Made by a program: the position numbers and the translations under genes
Part shown: positions 36,120-47,419 of the stretch, piece by piece
How the letters are laid out: each line of letters starts with the position of its first letter
Numbering within the stretch: the stretch's first letter is position 1
Assembly: GCA_022818135.1 (NCBI GenBank)
Contig: JAFMSR010000017.1
Span: 12,476,561-12,540,560, forward strand
Direction: 5' to 3'
DNA: 64,000 nt
DNA from: Saxidomus purpurata
Lineage: Eukaryota; Mollusca; Bivalvia; Venerida; Veneridae
Notes under the pieces: generated by a model
Seen by the model: only the letters and a program-made list of their open reading frames with translations
Databases searched by the model: none
What the model was told of the DNA's origin: nothing

Positions 36120-36240
36120 CCCCTATCCTAAGAAACTGCCAACTTTCTCACATAAAGAGTCATGGTTGGTAGCGGGGTTCCGACCCATGACCCTCTATCA
36201 GTGAGAGGTTTTGTGATCTTAACCACTTGGCCATTAATAC
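36120..36240 (-). repeat. tRNA-Ser/Leu-like SINE head inside element 2
   Basis: The reverse complement reads TGGCCAAGTGGTTAAGATC (A box) and, after about 35 nt, GGGTCGGAACCCC (degenerate B box). No matching acceptor stem is present, so a tRNA-derived repeat is more likely than a gene. Confidence 0.5.
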
Positions 36241-36417
36241 AGATACTAAGAAAACTTAATTTTACTTAGAGTGTACCTTTCATTCATGATTTATTTGTAT
36301 ACAATTATCTCATCGTCGGAACCCACGGTTAATTCCTGCCGCTTCTCTCCGTCATATACCGTGGGAAAATAGACTGGCAAAACTTCGTAATACATGAATA
36401 TTCATGACTATTTTTCA

Positions 36418-36624
36418 TCAAATGAAATCGATGCTTACAAAAATAAGAGCACCTCCACAATGAAGAGTATCCTCAAATAATGACCGCCATGCAGAACGTT
36501 GAAAAAAATGATTGATTTGTTTTGTCCCGATTAAGGGACGATCATATAGAAATCTGCAATCCGAGACGAGTGATGCACAAAATCTGTTTAAAACTACATC
36601 GCTGACAAGCATGGAGGCTGCCAT
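36418..36624 (-). CDS. short hypothetical frame at the coding start side of element 2
   Basis: A 68-codon minus-strand frame with a good start context (AAAAATGGCAGCC) lies upstream of the CXC remnants on the same strand. Residues such as CRFLYDRPLIGTKQINHFF do not match a family I know. It could be the first exon of the element protein or chance. Included because of strand and position only. Confidence 0.25.
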   Translation of the reverse strand: MAASMLVSDVVLNRFCASLVSDCRFLYDRPLIGTKQINHFFQRSAWRSLFEDTLHCGGALIFVSIDFI

Positions 36625-37999
36625 TTTTAATGTTTCCCCTAGCGCGGTTTGAGAGCCGCGATTTCATTGGATAGTTTATCATGAGAAAAATATCAAGAAA
36701 CCAATCGAAAGGCTTGAATTTACCTCATTAATTATTCATGAGTACGAGATTTCTTCAGTCAATTTGCCCAGGGTATTCAATTGGATACTGAATAGCCTGG
36801 GTTACCGAGGATGAATTATCTGTGTTTTACATTGTTTACAAACATTGTTTACATGTTTTTCATTTGAATTTTCCCACTTCTAAACTTGAACAGGTGATAT
36901 TGTTAAATGTTACTCATCAAATTTGTCCTATCTATAGTTTTATTCATTCCCACATTTATAAAGCAATCAGAAAATGTTGCTTAAACAATTATATGATGAA
37001 ACAGTATGAAAAATGTAGCCGAAATAAGTAACAGTTTTCACTGTTTCGACTGCTCAGCTATTCTTTGTGTAACAAGGTTATAACGGTGTTTGCTTTCCAA
37101 AACCCAACCGTGTTGTTAAAATTGTAGTTTTCAGTCAAAAGAATTAGACTAGTCATATATGAAGTCAAATGAATGAATGTGTCTTCTTAAAAACAGTTGT
37201 GCATATAAGCTGGTAAAGAATATATCAATATAAGAAAAGTACACTCCAAGTGCCCAGTACCCTTGAATTTGACCATATTTTAGTCTAAATGGCAGCCATT
37301 TTGGAAGCCATTTTGGAAGCCATTTTGGATTCTACTAAATGATCTGCACATTAAAATTTGCTAAGTAGTACATATAAGTTGGAAACTATCCATTTGAAGT
37401 ACAAAATATCGAAGGTAAAGTAAATGAAATGTTCAAATAAACAATGAATACACAGAGCTAAAATACATGTGAAATTACCCCACCCACTTTTAAATGCATG
37501 TGCATTCAAATTTTATTCTCTTTTTACTGCTGTAATATAATTATTTTGGTAAGCTATAAGTCATATTTTATTCCTTGCCACATAGGTGTATCAAATTGGT
37601 AAACAAATGAACTACTGTTAAAAAAATACCTCTCAAAACCGAAAAATTGATCACTCTTACGGGTAAAATTGTCAATTTTTTCATAAATTTCCCTAAATTC
37701 GTGAAAAAACATCATAAACTCGTATATTTAGTGTGTATTTATACATTTCAATGTTTAAAACCAAAACACAATCTTTAAAAAAAATCTGGACCAATAGTAC
37801 TACAAAAACTGGATTTTTCAGTTTTGGCGGCCATCTTGGACGCCATCTTGAATTTTTCGGAACGCCACCATTTATGCCAATTTATGCCGGCAGTTTCATA
37901 AACTACAATCTATTACGAACATTTTGATATATGACTCAGCTTGTTATACGGGGGGGTCCAGGTTCCCATTTTTTAAAGCCAGAAAGTCACCCTACTAAT

Positions 38000-39336
38000 A
38001 TTGATCACATAGGTCATATCAAAATCCATTACATGTACATGTACTTGCTTTCTCGACAACAAATAAAGTAGGTTTTTTATTCAAAATAAATCGTCAATGC
38101 TATAAATACATTATACGCATTCTTTACGGGATAAGATGGCTCGTATTGCCAGCTTAAACACAGATACTTTGGGTTTGGACAGAAGCAAAAACTAATTAAA
38201 ACTCTTTTTTCAAATTTTCGTTTTCATCCTAGTATGTCATCACGAGAATTTTAAAAAAGAGTTTCAATTAGTTTTTGTTTCTGTCCAAACCCAGAGCATC
38301 TGTGACTTTAAATCGTCTTTAGTATACATAAAGTTTTATTTAGCGTAATTATGGGAATATGCTTTCAAATGTGTTTCTTCTCTCCTTTTTGTACGTTTTG
38401 CATTTTCAGTAAATTATTGCCTTTTTGTATGCTTTAACTGGTGTGAAATTGGACACGGATGCACCACCAATGTGCCACTGCTTGGGGTATGGACCCGTCA
38501 CGAACGTACCAATGTGCTAAATGAATTACAAACATTGCCTCATGCTGTCACAACCTATTGTAGTAACCGTTAAAATAGCTAATTTTGTTGAACAACTGAG
38601 CAGGTTACGATTAAAAGTAATTTATTTTCACACAGACTGGTGTGAAGGAATTATCACCTTAATCACAATCTGACAGCTGTCTTTATTGACAGTTCTGCAT
38701 ATTTCGCCTTTAAGTATGAACCAGTCAAAAAGTTCTGGCTATATAGAATACAGGTGAGACATACGTGATAGAATTTTTTCTATGGTTCATAGAAACAACT
38801 TAAATAAATTTACACTTTTTCTATTGTACCAGCTAGATGTAACAGTCATGCCCAACACGGACATGATAATGAATTTGAGCAAAAGTAGAAGTTTTCGTAT
38901 ATTGTTTTGACGCATGATTGGTTGGCTAAACACGCTGTGCAGATATAATCTATGGGACGCCGTTTCTGTGTGTTTTTAGGCTTTTAATTTCGGATGCTTA
39001 ACTTCGCCTAAAAGGCTGAATGTCGTTATATTGGTATACTAAAGAGTCTGTTTGGGTATATGTTCTCCATTCTTTAACTGCATTCTTTTATCCTGTTCCT
39101 TTACGTATTTTACGTATATTTGGCCAATTTTAAACATTTTAAATGAATCAGTGATTTGCCAGTTTAGGGTATGAACCTATGTCACGTGGTTTTTTGTAAC
39201 TTAAAATTGTGTTATGAAAGCGACACTAAATAGTCTAAATAGAATCATATGCGATATATTCACAGTAATTTATGTTTTCTCAGTTCTTACAACTTGTTTT
39301 ATTCGCTCTGAATACTTGCTCTAGATCAAATTAACC
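38000..39336. other. intergenic with a 62-bp inverted repeat; no gene recognised
   Basis: Arms at 38159-38220 and 38242-38304 pair nearly perfectly around a 21-nt loop (arm text includes TTTGGACAGAAGCAAAAACT). The rest of the interval has no coding signature. Confidence 0.6.
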
Positions 39337-39361
39337 CCGAGAGAGAGAGAGAAAGAAAAAC

Positions 39362-39408
<47 letters not shown>

Positions 39409-39410
39409 GA
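39337..39410 (+). repeat. GA-rich microsatellite
   Basis: Interrupted (GA)n run, with degraded GAGACA units continuing to about 39446. Confidence 0.92.
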
Positions 39411-39477
39411 GACAGGCAGAGAGACATAGAGAGATACAGAGAGACATGCGATTTGGAATTATAATGTCTTGCCTAAG

Positions 39478-39567
39478 GACACTGCCGCTGCTTGGCACTA
39501 GTGGGGATCGAGCCCGGAACCCTCCGATCCTGATGTAAACGCGCTACCACTGCGCCAAGGCGGCTCC
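39478..39567 (-). repeat. tRNA-like SINE head
   Basis: The reverse complement gives TTGGCGCAGTGGTAGCGCG (A box) and GGGCTCGATCCCCAC (B box) with about 35 nt between. The terminal GCC/GGC ends partly pair, so a degenerate tRNA gene cannot be excluded. The anticodon loop is irregular. Confidence 0.5.
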
Positions 39568-39952
39568 ATAAAACATAAAATATGATTGGTTATGTAAAAA
39601 TAAGTAAGAACGTAAAATGAATTCCAGAACGAAACGATTGCAAATAAGTCTTACTAAGTTCACCTTTAACTATAGTCTGAATCGGACCCTCGAGCTCTGA
39701 TCTTTATTATCTCCTCGGTTTTTACCGTTGTTCTACAATAACCTAAAAGTACATTCACGACTAAGTGCTTGAAATCAGACTATATATCTACCGGCAGTTA
39801 ACACGTGTACTCTCATTGTTGGAGGACAATTTAATTCAGTTAGAAAGTATACGTTTTTGTATTAAATCTTTTTGAACAAGTAACTGTATTTAACAGTACC
39901 GGCGTTCCATAGATAGTGTTTATGATACATGTAGTGTTATGATCTTATCGCA

Positions 39953-39959
39953 TATAAAA
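39953..39959 (+). promoter_or_regulatory. candidate TATA box of the second paralog
   Basis: TATAAAA lies 93 bp upstream of the ATG at 40046, comparable with the element upstream of paralog 1. Confidence 0.5.
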
Positions 39960-40045
39960 CAAAATCGAGCAATAGTTTAGAATGAATTGTTGTACGGTAA
40001 AATATACTGAACACGTTGGTTTTATTTATTGACTTCAGCATTAAG

Positions 40046-43000
40046 ATGGAAACCTTTAAGGGTTACAAGTGTTCCCTTTGCACTTACGTAATGTCTATAT
40101 TATTTATAGCATCTACAGAAAATATACCTGATCTATATTCACTGTGTCCGCACAACGATTTCTGCATGAAAAAGGCCAAATCGGTAAGTGATTTATTATA
40201 TTAATTTTGAAATTATTCAAAATAAAAAGTAAGCAATAATGTTATTTAAAATGAAATAAACATTTAACTCTTAATCTACTTGAGGCTATGGTTTCTGCTT
40301 TTAGGACCACATCTTGATCTTGAATGTTAAATTTTCAGTCAGCAATTTTTTTCTTCTAGTAACCCAGTGACTGGGAAACCCACGCGCCATGCGCCATTTG
40401 CGCATAAAATGAAAAAATGTCACATAAAAATTCCATCAAATGCGCCCTGTGTCACATACAAAAATAATCGAAATATTTTGAGTACGAATCGGGAAAATCG
40501 ATCAGGCGCTTTACTCTATACTAACGGTAAGTACAAGCGTTTATATGGTCCGTGTCTATTAAGCGCCTCGTTGACAAAAGTTAAGCGTTTCATTGAGAAA
40601 ATGCCACCGAAACGCAAACTTGCACCGATAACTGGCCAAATATCCCTGAAAACTTTCATTAAATCTAAAGATGTTAACAACAACGATCTTATTGAAACAA
40701 CACAAACACAAGTCTCAATTAAAAATACAAGTGTAACGAATGTCAGCAAGGTAAATACCAGCGAGGCCGAGGTGAACACAGTTGACCAATCTTCCTCGAC
40801 TGACTCGAGTTCAACAACGAATCCAACTAAGACAGCTACATCTACGGGGATACTCCCAGAGACTAAGAGTAAGTCAATTAACAAGCCTCGCAAGGTGCAA
40901 GACACTTGGTTCAAAATATGGCCCTGGCTGTATGAAAGTGAGGGTGCCTTGTTCTGCAAAACATGTGTGGACTCTGGGAAGCACAATGCTTTTGTGTCTG
41001 GCTGCAAAGTGTTTAAAACTTCTTCAATGCAACGTCATCAGACATTGGATGACCACAATTGTGCAGAATCTGCCCCTAGATTGGCCACAGGTTTTCAGAG
41101 AGCGGTAACTAAGACTGAATCTTTAGAGGATAAAGCTATGTTAAAGTGCATTACAACTGTTTTGTGGTTGGCCGAGGAAAACATTCCTTTAGCAAAATTT
41201 GAAAGCATGTTTAGACTGTTCCGTGATATAAATGTTCCTGACCTTGGGCCATTACGGTTAAATGATCGAGTGAAATATGAAAGCTATTACACCGGCACTG
41301 AAGTTCTAAATGCAATTAGCAGTTGGATTGACAATGAAATATGTTTAAAAATTGCTAATTCACCTTACATCACTATTCTCGCAGATGAAAGCACTGACTT
41401 GGCAAACAAGAAAAGAATGACATTAAATGCTCGTATTGTTGATTCACAAAAATCTATTCCAGAAACTGTGTTTCTTCGGGATGTAGAATACGAAGATGGC
41501 ACTGGAGTCGGCTTGGCAACTGTAATAACTGATGAACTCAAAAGGCGTGACATAAGTATAAATAGTTTAGTTGGGTTTGGGTCAGACGGAGCATCTGTAA
41601 TGTCTGGAGGGAATAAAGGGGTTAGAGGAATATTGATGCAACAGCAGCCGCATTTAGTACACATTCACTGTATGGCCCACCGTCTAGCTCTTTGCACAAG
41701 TCAGGCTGCCGACCTTGTACCGGCAATCAAGAAGTACCAACAATGGCTTACATCAGTATTTTACTACTTCAGTCAGTCAAGTTCTAGAGAACAGGAGCTG
41801 CATAAAGTTCAACAGGTTCTGGAAAGTCCAGTTCTTAAATACAAGGAAATCCACGCTGTTCGATGGCTATCAGTGTACCAAGCAGTAGATAGCATATATA
41901 GAACATTAGATCCTCTGATGAGTTACTTCCATCAAAGAGAAGCCTCAAAGGATCCCAAAGCCAAAGGTCTCTTGAAACAGATGGCAACAGTGGACTTTGT
42001 CTACATAACCTATCTACTGATGGATGTGCTGGCCATTGTTTCAAGACTCTGTTTGATATTTCAAGAGGCCAATCTTGATGTGGCAACAGCCAAGGTTTGT
42101 ATTGTAGATCAAAATGACGATGCATTTCAAATTGCTTTTAGAAATGTCCAATGATTATTTTCTTAGTAAGATTGTATTTGGGCTCAGATTAGGTTATTTT
42201 TTTAATTTTAAACACAATAAAGGCTAAGCATTATCCATAAAGATCATTAGATGAAGACCTAAATATTTGTTTGTTGATACTTTCAGTTTGTCGGTACTTT
42301 GTTGACTGTCCTGTCCAATATATATATACATGTATATAATTGATAATAAATATGTACATATTTTCTTTGCCGACAGCTTGTGATTCCATCACTGTTTAAT
42401 ATTGCAGGTTGCAGTCGACAACTGTTTAAGAGACCTTGAATCCTACAAGGAAGGGACACAACTGTTTTCAACTCACATAGAACATTTTCCGAAGGATGTA
42501 ATTGATGAAAATGGACAGAAAACGTTCAAGGGACATTACCTGACCACTAAACCGACCAACCTAGATAGTGTGAAGAGTCACTTCATTAACTCTCTTCTAA
42601 CAAACATCAGAAAAAGGTGGGTATAGTAATTCTACTCATTCACTGAACTTTATTGAAGAAAATATGTCTTTATGAATTAAAAGAAAAGTGTTATTACATT
42701 TCAAATTGATTAAGTAAACAGTCTGAGTTAAGTAATGCTGATTTGGATCTATGCTAGTTACAAATGTACACTGTTGATTTTTTTTTGTGGCAACTCATAT
42801 TTAATGTAATTTTTACAGCAATGATTATTTGGGGATAGTGATTTATACATGATGTAAATACAGTGTTGTCATCTCTTTTTCAGATTTCCCCAGAAGAATC
42901 TTGTTGATCTTTCTATGTTCTTGGTATGCGAAGCATCAATTTTGAGTCTGAAGAGTCGGCCAAAACGTTCGGCAATGAAGAGTTGGAACAGATACTCTGT

Positions 43001-46000
43001 CATTTTGGAGAAGAAATGGTAAGACATAAATAGGTAGTTTGAATTATGTGTATGCTCTAATACTTTTGAGCTAAAGATTTAAAGAATTAACTCTTTCCAA
43101 TCATTTTATTTTTCATCATAAAAGTTATTCCTGATATCAGTATTATCCATCTCAATGTTCCAATTTTTAGAGTTGTTGACCTGTAATCACTGTATCCTCT
43201 CATTAATAGAGAAACATGGGTTAAATCCCTTGACAATGTCTCTTTATCTGAGAAAGTTGGCAGTTTCTTACAGTGATCTGCTAGGGGTCAGGTCTAGAAC
43301 CTGTTCTTTCCAGAAACGATGGTTAGAAAAACTGCTTGCCTGAAATACTGTTAAAAATGGGCGTTAAACTAAACAAAACATAACCAACAAACTGATACCA
43401 ATATCAATTTAAATCAACCATTATCCATGTTAAATGTTTACAGCCTTTTTTGCTTATATAAATATCATGTTAAGAAATTTTAATGTTAAATGGCTATACA
43501 CATGTATTTTTACTCTATTTAAATCTAGGAGCACAAAGGCACAGTTTCGCCCCCAAAGGTTGACAAGGTTACGGTACGATCGCAGTGGGAATTGGCAAAG
43601 CACACAGTACGTTCAATGAAGTATCCCGTTGATAGATTTGTTGACTTGTGGCAACTTTTAACCATCCACCATCATAAGGATCTTGATCAGCTTATTGGAC
43701 TGGCCCAGATTGCTATGATTTTGCCACTCCATACAGCGGACTGTGAAAGGACATTCAGTCAACAAAATAAAATCCTCACAAAATCACGGGCCAATTTATC
43801 ATCTGAACATCTGGACCAGCTTATTAGAGTGCGACTGTTCTCCAAAAGTGGTGGTGTTGTTAACAAAGAAAAAATTCTCGAAATATGGAAAACAATAAAA
43901 AGCAGAAAATTATATGCTGTCAAGTTAAAGAAATAGACACTTAGACTTATTGAGGAGTGACTGACATGAGCTGAAATAGTTAAGCTTAAATTTGATACCA
44001 GTTATGATTATCTAGTCATTAGCAAATGTTTACATAGCAACTTAAAAATACAAGAAAAACTATCATGTTGTTGTTGTTGAATTTGATATTAGTTTATTGA
44101 ATCTTTAAGCTTTAGATTTTGACCAAGGTCAACATGTCACATACATTTTCTTAAATGTCACATAAAAATTTCAAATGTCACATAACTTTTCACACATTCG
44201 TGACATTTGTCACATAGAAAAAAATCCTTTCCCGGTCACTGGTAACCCTGTGAACAATTAATGGTACTGTCCAAATTGTAAGGTGGGCAAGTCTATTTTA
44301 GAAATTTAGAGTAAAAGGTAAGGGCTTACGTTGCCTTAGTACACAAGCTCATCAAAATTAGCTCTTAAGCTCATCACAATGAGCTCTTTGACTCCAGAAG
44401 TGCAAAGCCTGAATCAGCATAACATGGAATAAGATAGTGAAACAGTTTCACTCTGATCAGCATAGTTGATACTGTTATAAAGATGGCTGCACTTTAGTTT
44501 ATGTCTGATTGTATTCATTATGCCACATAATATGGATTAAAACTACAGGTACATGTGTACTTCCTTAGAATAATGGTAGTCACTCTGATGGGTAATATCA
44601 CTTCATATCTTTGTATAACTGATTTCAGCAACTCGAGCCAGCTTCTGGGATGGTTGCTTGTTGTCAGGAATGTTCATGCGCACAAGACTGCGGTCTAGGT
44701 GGCAGCTGCTGCCCGGACTATCCCAATATGACGTCGGGAATACGGTCATTTAAGTGTGTTAGCCCATATCACTTTTTAAACGATCGGGGGAATAGCATAC
44801 CATTCGTACCCTTTGAGCAGTTGAATTATGTTCAGTTAATTGATAGATGCCCTGTCGGCGAATACTTTCCGGACTGTTATTCACCCAAGAAACTTGAAGA
44901 TTATATCATTGTATCCGGAAACGATAAGGTCTTCAGAAACAGGCACTGCGCCTTTTGTCATGGCGTTAAGGAATTCACCGAATGGGAATTTGTCGTAAAG
45001 TGCCCCGATATTATGACGGAAGAATTTCAAACATTCGAAGAAAGGGATAACTTCATCTTGTCTTATTGTGAATTAGACTCTCAACCTCCCAATCAACATA
45101 TCCGAAGTCTATCATTTTGTCACATTGACCTGGCATTGATCAGCAACTGTCCGGCTATCGGGGACAGGCAAGGGGATTTATCTCTCGAAAATATATGGAA
45201 GAAATGCAAGAAGAACAAAAACTTTGAGAATACTATTGTCAAAAAAGATTCGAAACTTTATTCAAACGTCTATTGTTACTTATGTAATAACCTGGGCGAA
45301 ACTGACTCTGGAATGTGTCCTACTCCCGGCGAAGAAGTGGAGAAACTTGAAGAAATCTCATTTGCTGGTGTTTTAAGGAAGGCAATTGATATTCCTTACA
45401 AGGAAGGTAGACAGTGCAAACCTACAGAAGTTTGGGATAGCTTTGCAGTAACATCATTTTAGTATTAATATTATGTCGGTACTATCCGAAACTAACGTTG
45501 TTTTAATTCTATATAACAATGTACAAATGTACAAATATAACAGGTGCTTTGTTTTCCTTGTGTTATAAATTTTCATTAATTCATCCATGGTAATCTGGAA
45601 ATAAATATCATACAGTTAACAGTAATTTTAATTTTGAGATTTAAATGTAGGGTAAACCTTTCTATATTTTTATGATATAAATAAATGAAGTTTGAGATAA
45701 TAAATAAGGGTTACATGTACCTAATTTACAATTAAGACTTTTGCATGCAGGGCTTATTGAATTTTGGGATTTGAAAATAGGGTTAACTTTACTTCAGTTT
45801 TGTGATTAAAATGTAAGGTTAACTGTTTAATAATTTAATTTACTTACAGGGTTAACTGAATGTTTGGATTTTAAAATAGGACTATCTGTTTTGTAATTTT
45901 TAGATTAAAACAGTAGGATTGTTTTAACGACAGGGCTATTAACGAGAATTCACTATGCACCATTTTAAACTGTCAAAAATCAAATAAATAAAACAACCGT

Positions 46001-47419
46001 CTTCTAATAGAATTATCAAAATCAGTGCGCATATACGCCATTTCCTCTTAACAAATTTAAATAACGCAAGAAAACCGTTATACAAAAGTATCACAGCGAT
46101 CTAAAATAAGTCACTGCCAAGCACAAACGTTTGGGTTTAGTAGAGCGGTTATAGCCCATAGGTACATATCTTGTAATCATTATTTTTTGTATATACACAT
46201 ACTTTATGAACCCCTCTCACACACTGAATAAGTTTGGTCATTTAACGAACTGATTTCAGAATATCATTTTTCACTATAGTTATTTATTATGTTCCGTATA
46301 ATCCAGAAACTTTACCTGACAAATAGTTTCCGGTCATTGGTTCCGCTTTCATATTTGAAATGTTAAGCCGGGTACCATAACTATTTTCGTCATGTGCTCC
46401 ATCGATCACTGTTTTAACAGAAATGCATTTCTGTCTTATTTCATTCCTACGTTCAGTTCAAGAATAAATGACGAAGTAACCCTTCTTGCTCACAAAAGTG
46501 CATACTTCTCAAATAAACAAACCTCTGTGATAGGCGGGTCTAATGACGTAATAGGTTTAGTGCCCGGCTCATAATTTGAATTACGAAAGCGGAACGAACG
46601 ACCGCTTTTCATTTTTAGTAGGTATATATTTTATTGAATAAATATATTTGATATAGAATATTGCAACGTTTCTCACGCCGTAAATAGTACAACTATCTTA
46701 ATTTTCAGGATGTCTGTAGAACACTACACTGTCCATCTGGAAAGATCCCAGTTGATGGAATTTGTGAAGATAGCCTGGTATACTCCGAGGGATATACGCT
46801 ATTTCTCCTGTTTGAGGTCGCATCTGTAGAAAGAGAAACACCTGTCGTCATAACTGAGAACATATTACAGGTTATAGAATTACATGTTAGCCAGTTACTT
46901 GGAATTCGTTTTCCATGTGGTATTTGCAAACCAGACATTTTTCAAGCACAATCAACGGCTTTCCTGAGAATACACATGTATACTAATGCAAGTTGTTCAA
47001 CTACTTCTTTAATTGAACTTGCACAGTCACTCGTATCGAGAAACGGAACAGCAACTTTGTTCTATAAAAACAATGAAACGGAACTGCCGTTTGTTCTCAG
47101 GTTTACAGCGGAGAAGATGCCTCCTAACGGGATGCCGAAGGACCAGCTGTCTATTGGAAAACGCTGCTCCAGTCCTTCAACTCAGATTGACCATTCCGTG
47201 TTGCATAACTGTCCAAGTGTTCTGATACCCGCTGATGAACTGCTACTCTACAAGCATGGGCACAAGCCTTCGGTTATATATCCAGCTGGTTTGGTTTCAG
47301 TGTGTGTGGAGAACTATCCCAAAATACTTGCGCTGTCAGGTGTCGTACTTTTGAAGCCGCTCAGTGTCATGGTTTTGGTAGCTATGTTGCTTGTCCCGCT
47401 TATTATAGAAACTATTTGA
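40046..47419 (+). CDS. secreted or GPI-anchored somatomedin-B-like cysteine-rich protein (paralog 2)
   Basis: Exons 40046-40183, 44629-45447 and 46709-47419 join in phase 0 to give 555 residues. Exon 1 supplies a hydrophobic leader (about residues 9-22) and LCPHNDFC. Exon 2 completes the somatomedin-B-like cluster (ACCQECSCAQDCGLGGSCC) and carries NRHCAFCHGV and NVYCYLCN. Exon 3 opens with CRTLHCPSGKIPVDGIC. The C-terminus is strongly hydrophobic (LSVMVLVAMLLVPLIIE), fitting a GPI signal or single helix. Motifs and splice phases match paralog 1. The second donor is weak (GTAACA); readthrough would add only VTSF before a stop, giving a short secreted form. Intron 1 contains a complete hAT element, so splicing must remove about 4.4 kb. 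Function is unknown beyond likely extracellular binding. Confidence 0.8.
40365..44241 (+). mobile_element. hAT DNA transposon (3.9 kb) nested in intron 1 of paralog 2
   Basis: Terminal inverted repeats read CAGTGACTGGGAAA on the left and CAGTGACCGGGAAAGG reversed on the right. GTAACC flanks both sides (40359-40364 and 44242-44247); hAT elements normally make 8-bp duplications, so two outer positions may have decayed. Subterminal TGTCACAT repeats occur near 40417 and 40451 and four times at 44134-44215, consistent with transposase binding sites. A spliced transposase gene fills the interior. Confidence 0.85.
40601..43936 (+). CDS. hAT transposase with TTF-type zinc finger (ZNF862/KIAA1586-like), frameshifted
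   Basis: Start chosen at 40601 (MPPKRKLAP) because the open frame upstream runs into the terminal repeat. Inferred exons are 40601-42094, 42408-42616, 42884-43018 and 43529-43936. Order: low-complexity N-terminus; TTF-type zinc finger (WPWLYESEGALFCKTC, then RHQTLDDH); RNase-H-like core with ILADESTDLANKKRM, GFGSDGASVMSGG and HIHCMAHRLAL; and the C-terminal dimerisation block ADCERTFSQQNKILTKSRA. Exon 3 is one base short: its incoming phase gives a poor frame, while the frame continuing into exon 4 (NFESEESAKTFGNEELEQIL) is one base off, pointing to a 1-nt loss near 42920. The copy is otherwise well preserved, so it is a recent arrival or its final base error is technical. Confidence 0.78.
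45600..45930 (+). repeat. degenerate tandem repeat in intron 2 of paralog 2
   Basis: About five AT-rich units of around 60 bp contain GGGTTAACT(G/T) followed by TTTT and GATTTNAAA. Confidence 0.55.
45931..46708. other. rest of intron 2 of paralog 2; nothing recognised
   Basis: AT-rich intron sequence up to the TTTTCAG acceptor. The short open frame at 46392-46574 has no homologous partner in the window. Confidence 0.5.

Larger units (their letters stand above)
31650..37994. mobile_element. long-inverted-repeat element 2, about 6.3 kb, with about 1.1-kb arms
   Basis: The left arm (31651-about 32745) and right arm (about 36895-37993) are inverted copies beginning AGGGTGAC. Shared blocks run in mirrored order: GGACCCCCC, CAAGCTGAGTCATATATC, TAAATTGGCATAAATGG, paired CAAGATGGC boxes, and AAAAGTGGGTGGGGTAA. 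A second copy of a 250-bp subterminal segment lies at 32732-32985. Minus-strand CXC-protein remnants occupy the interior. Arms over 1 kb are long for most DNA transposons. No exact target duplication is visible. The superfamily is not assigned. Confidence 0.82.
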
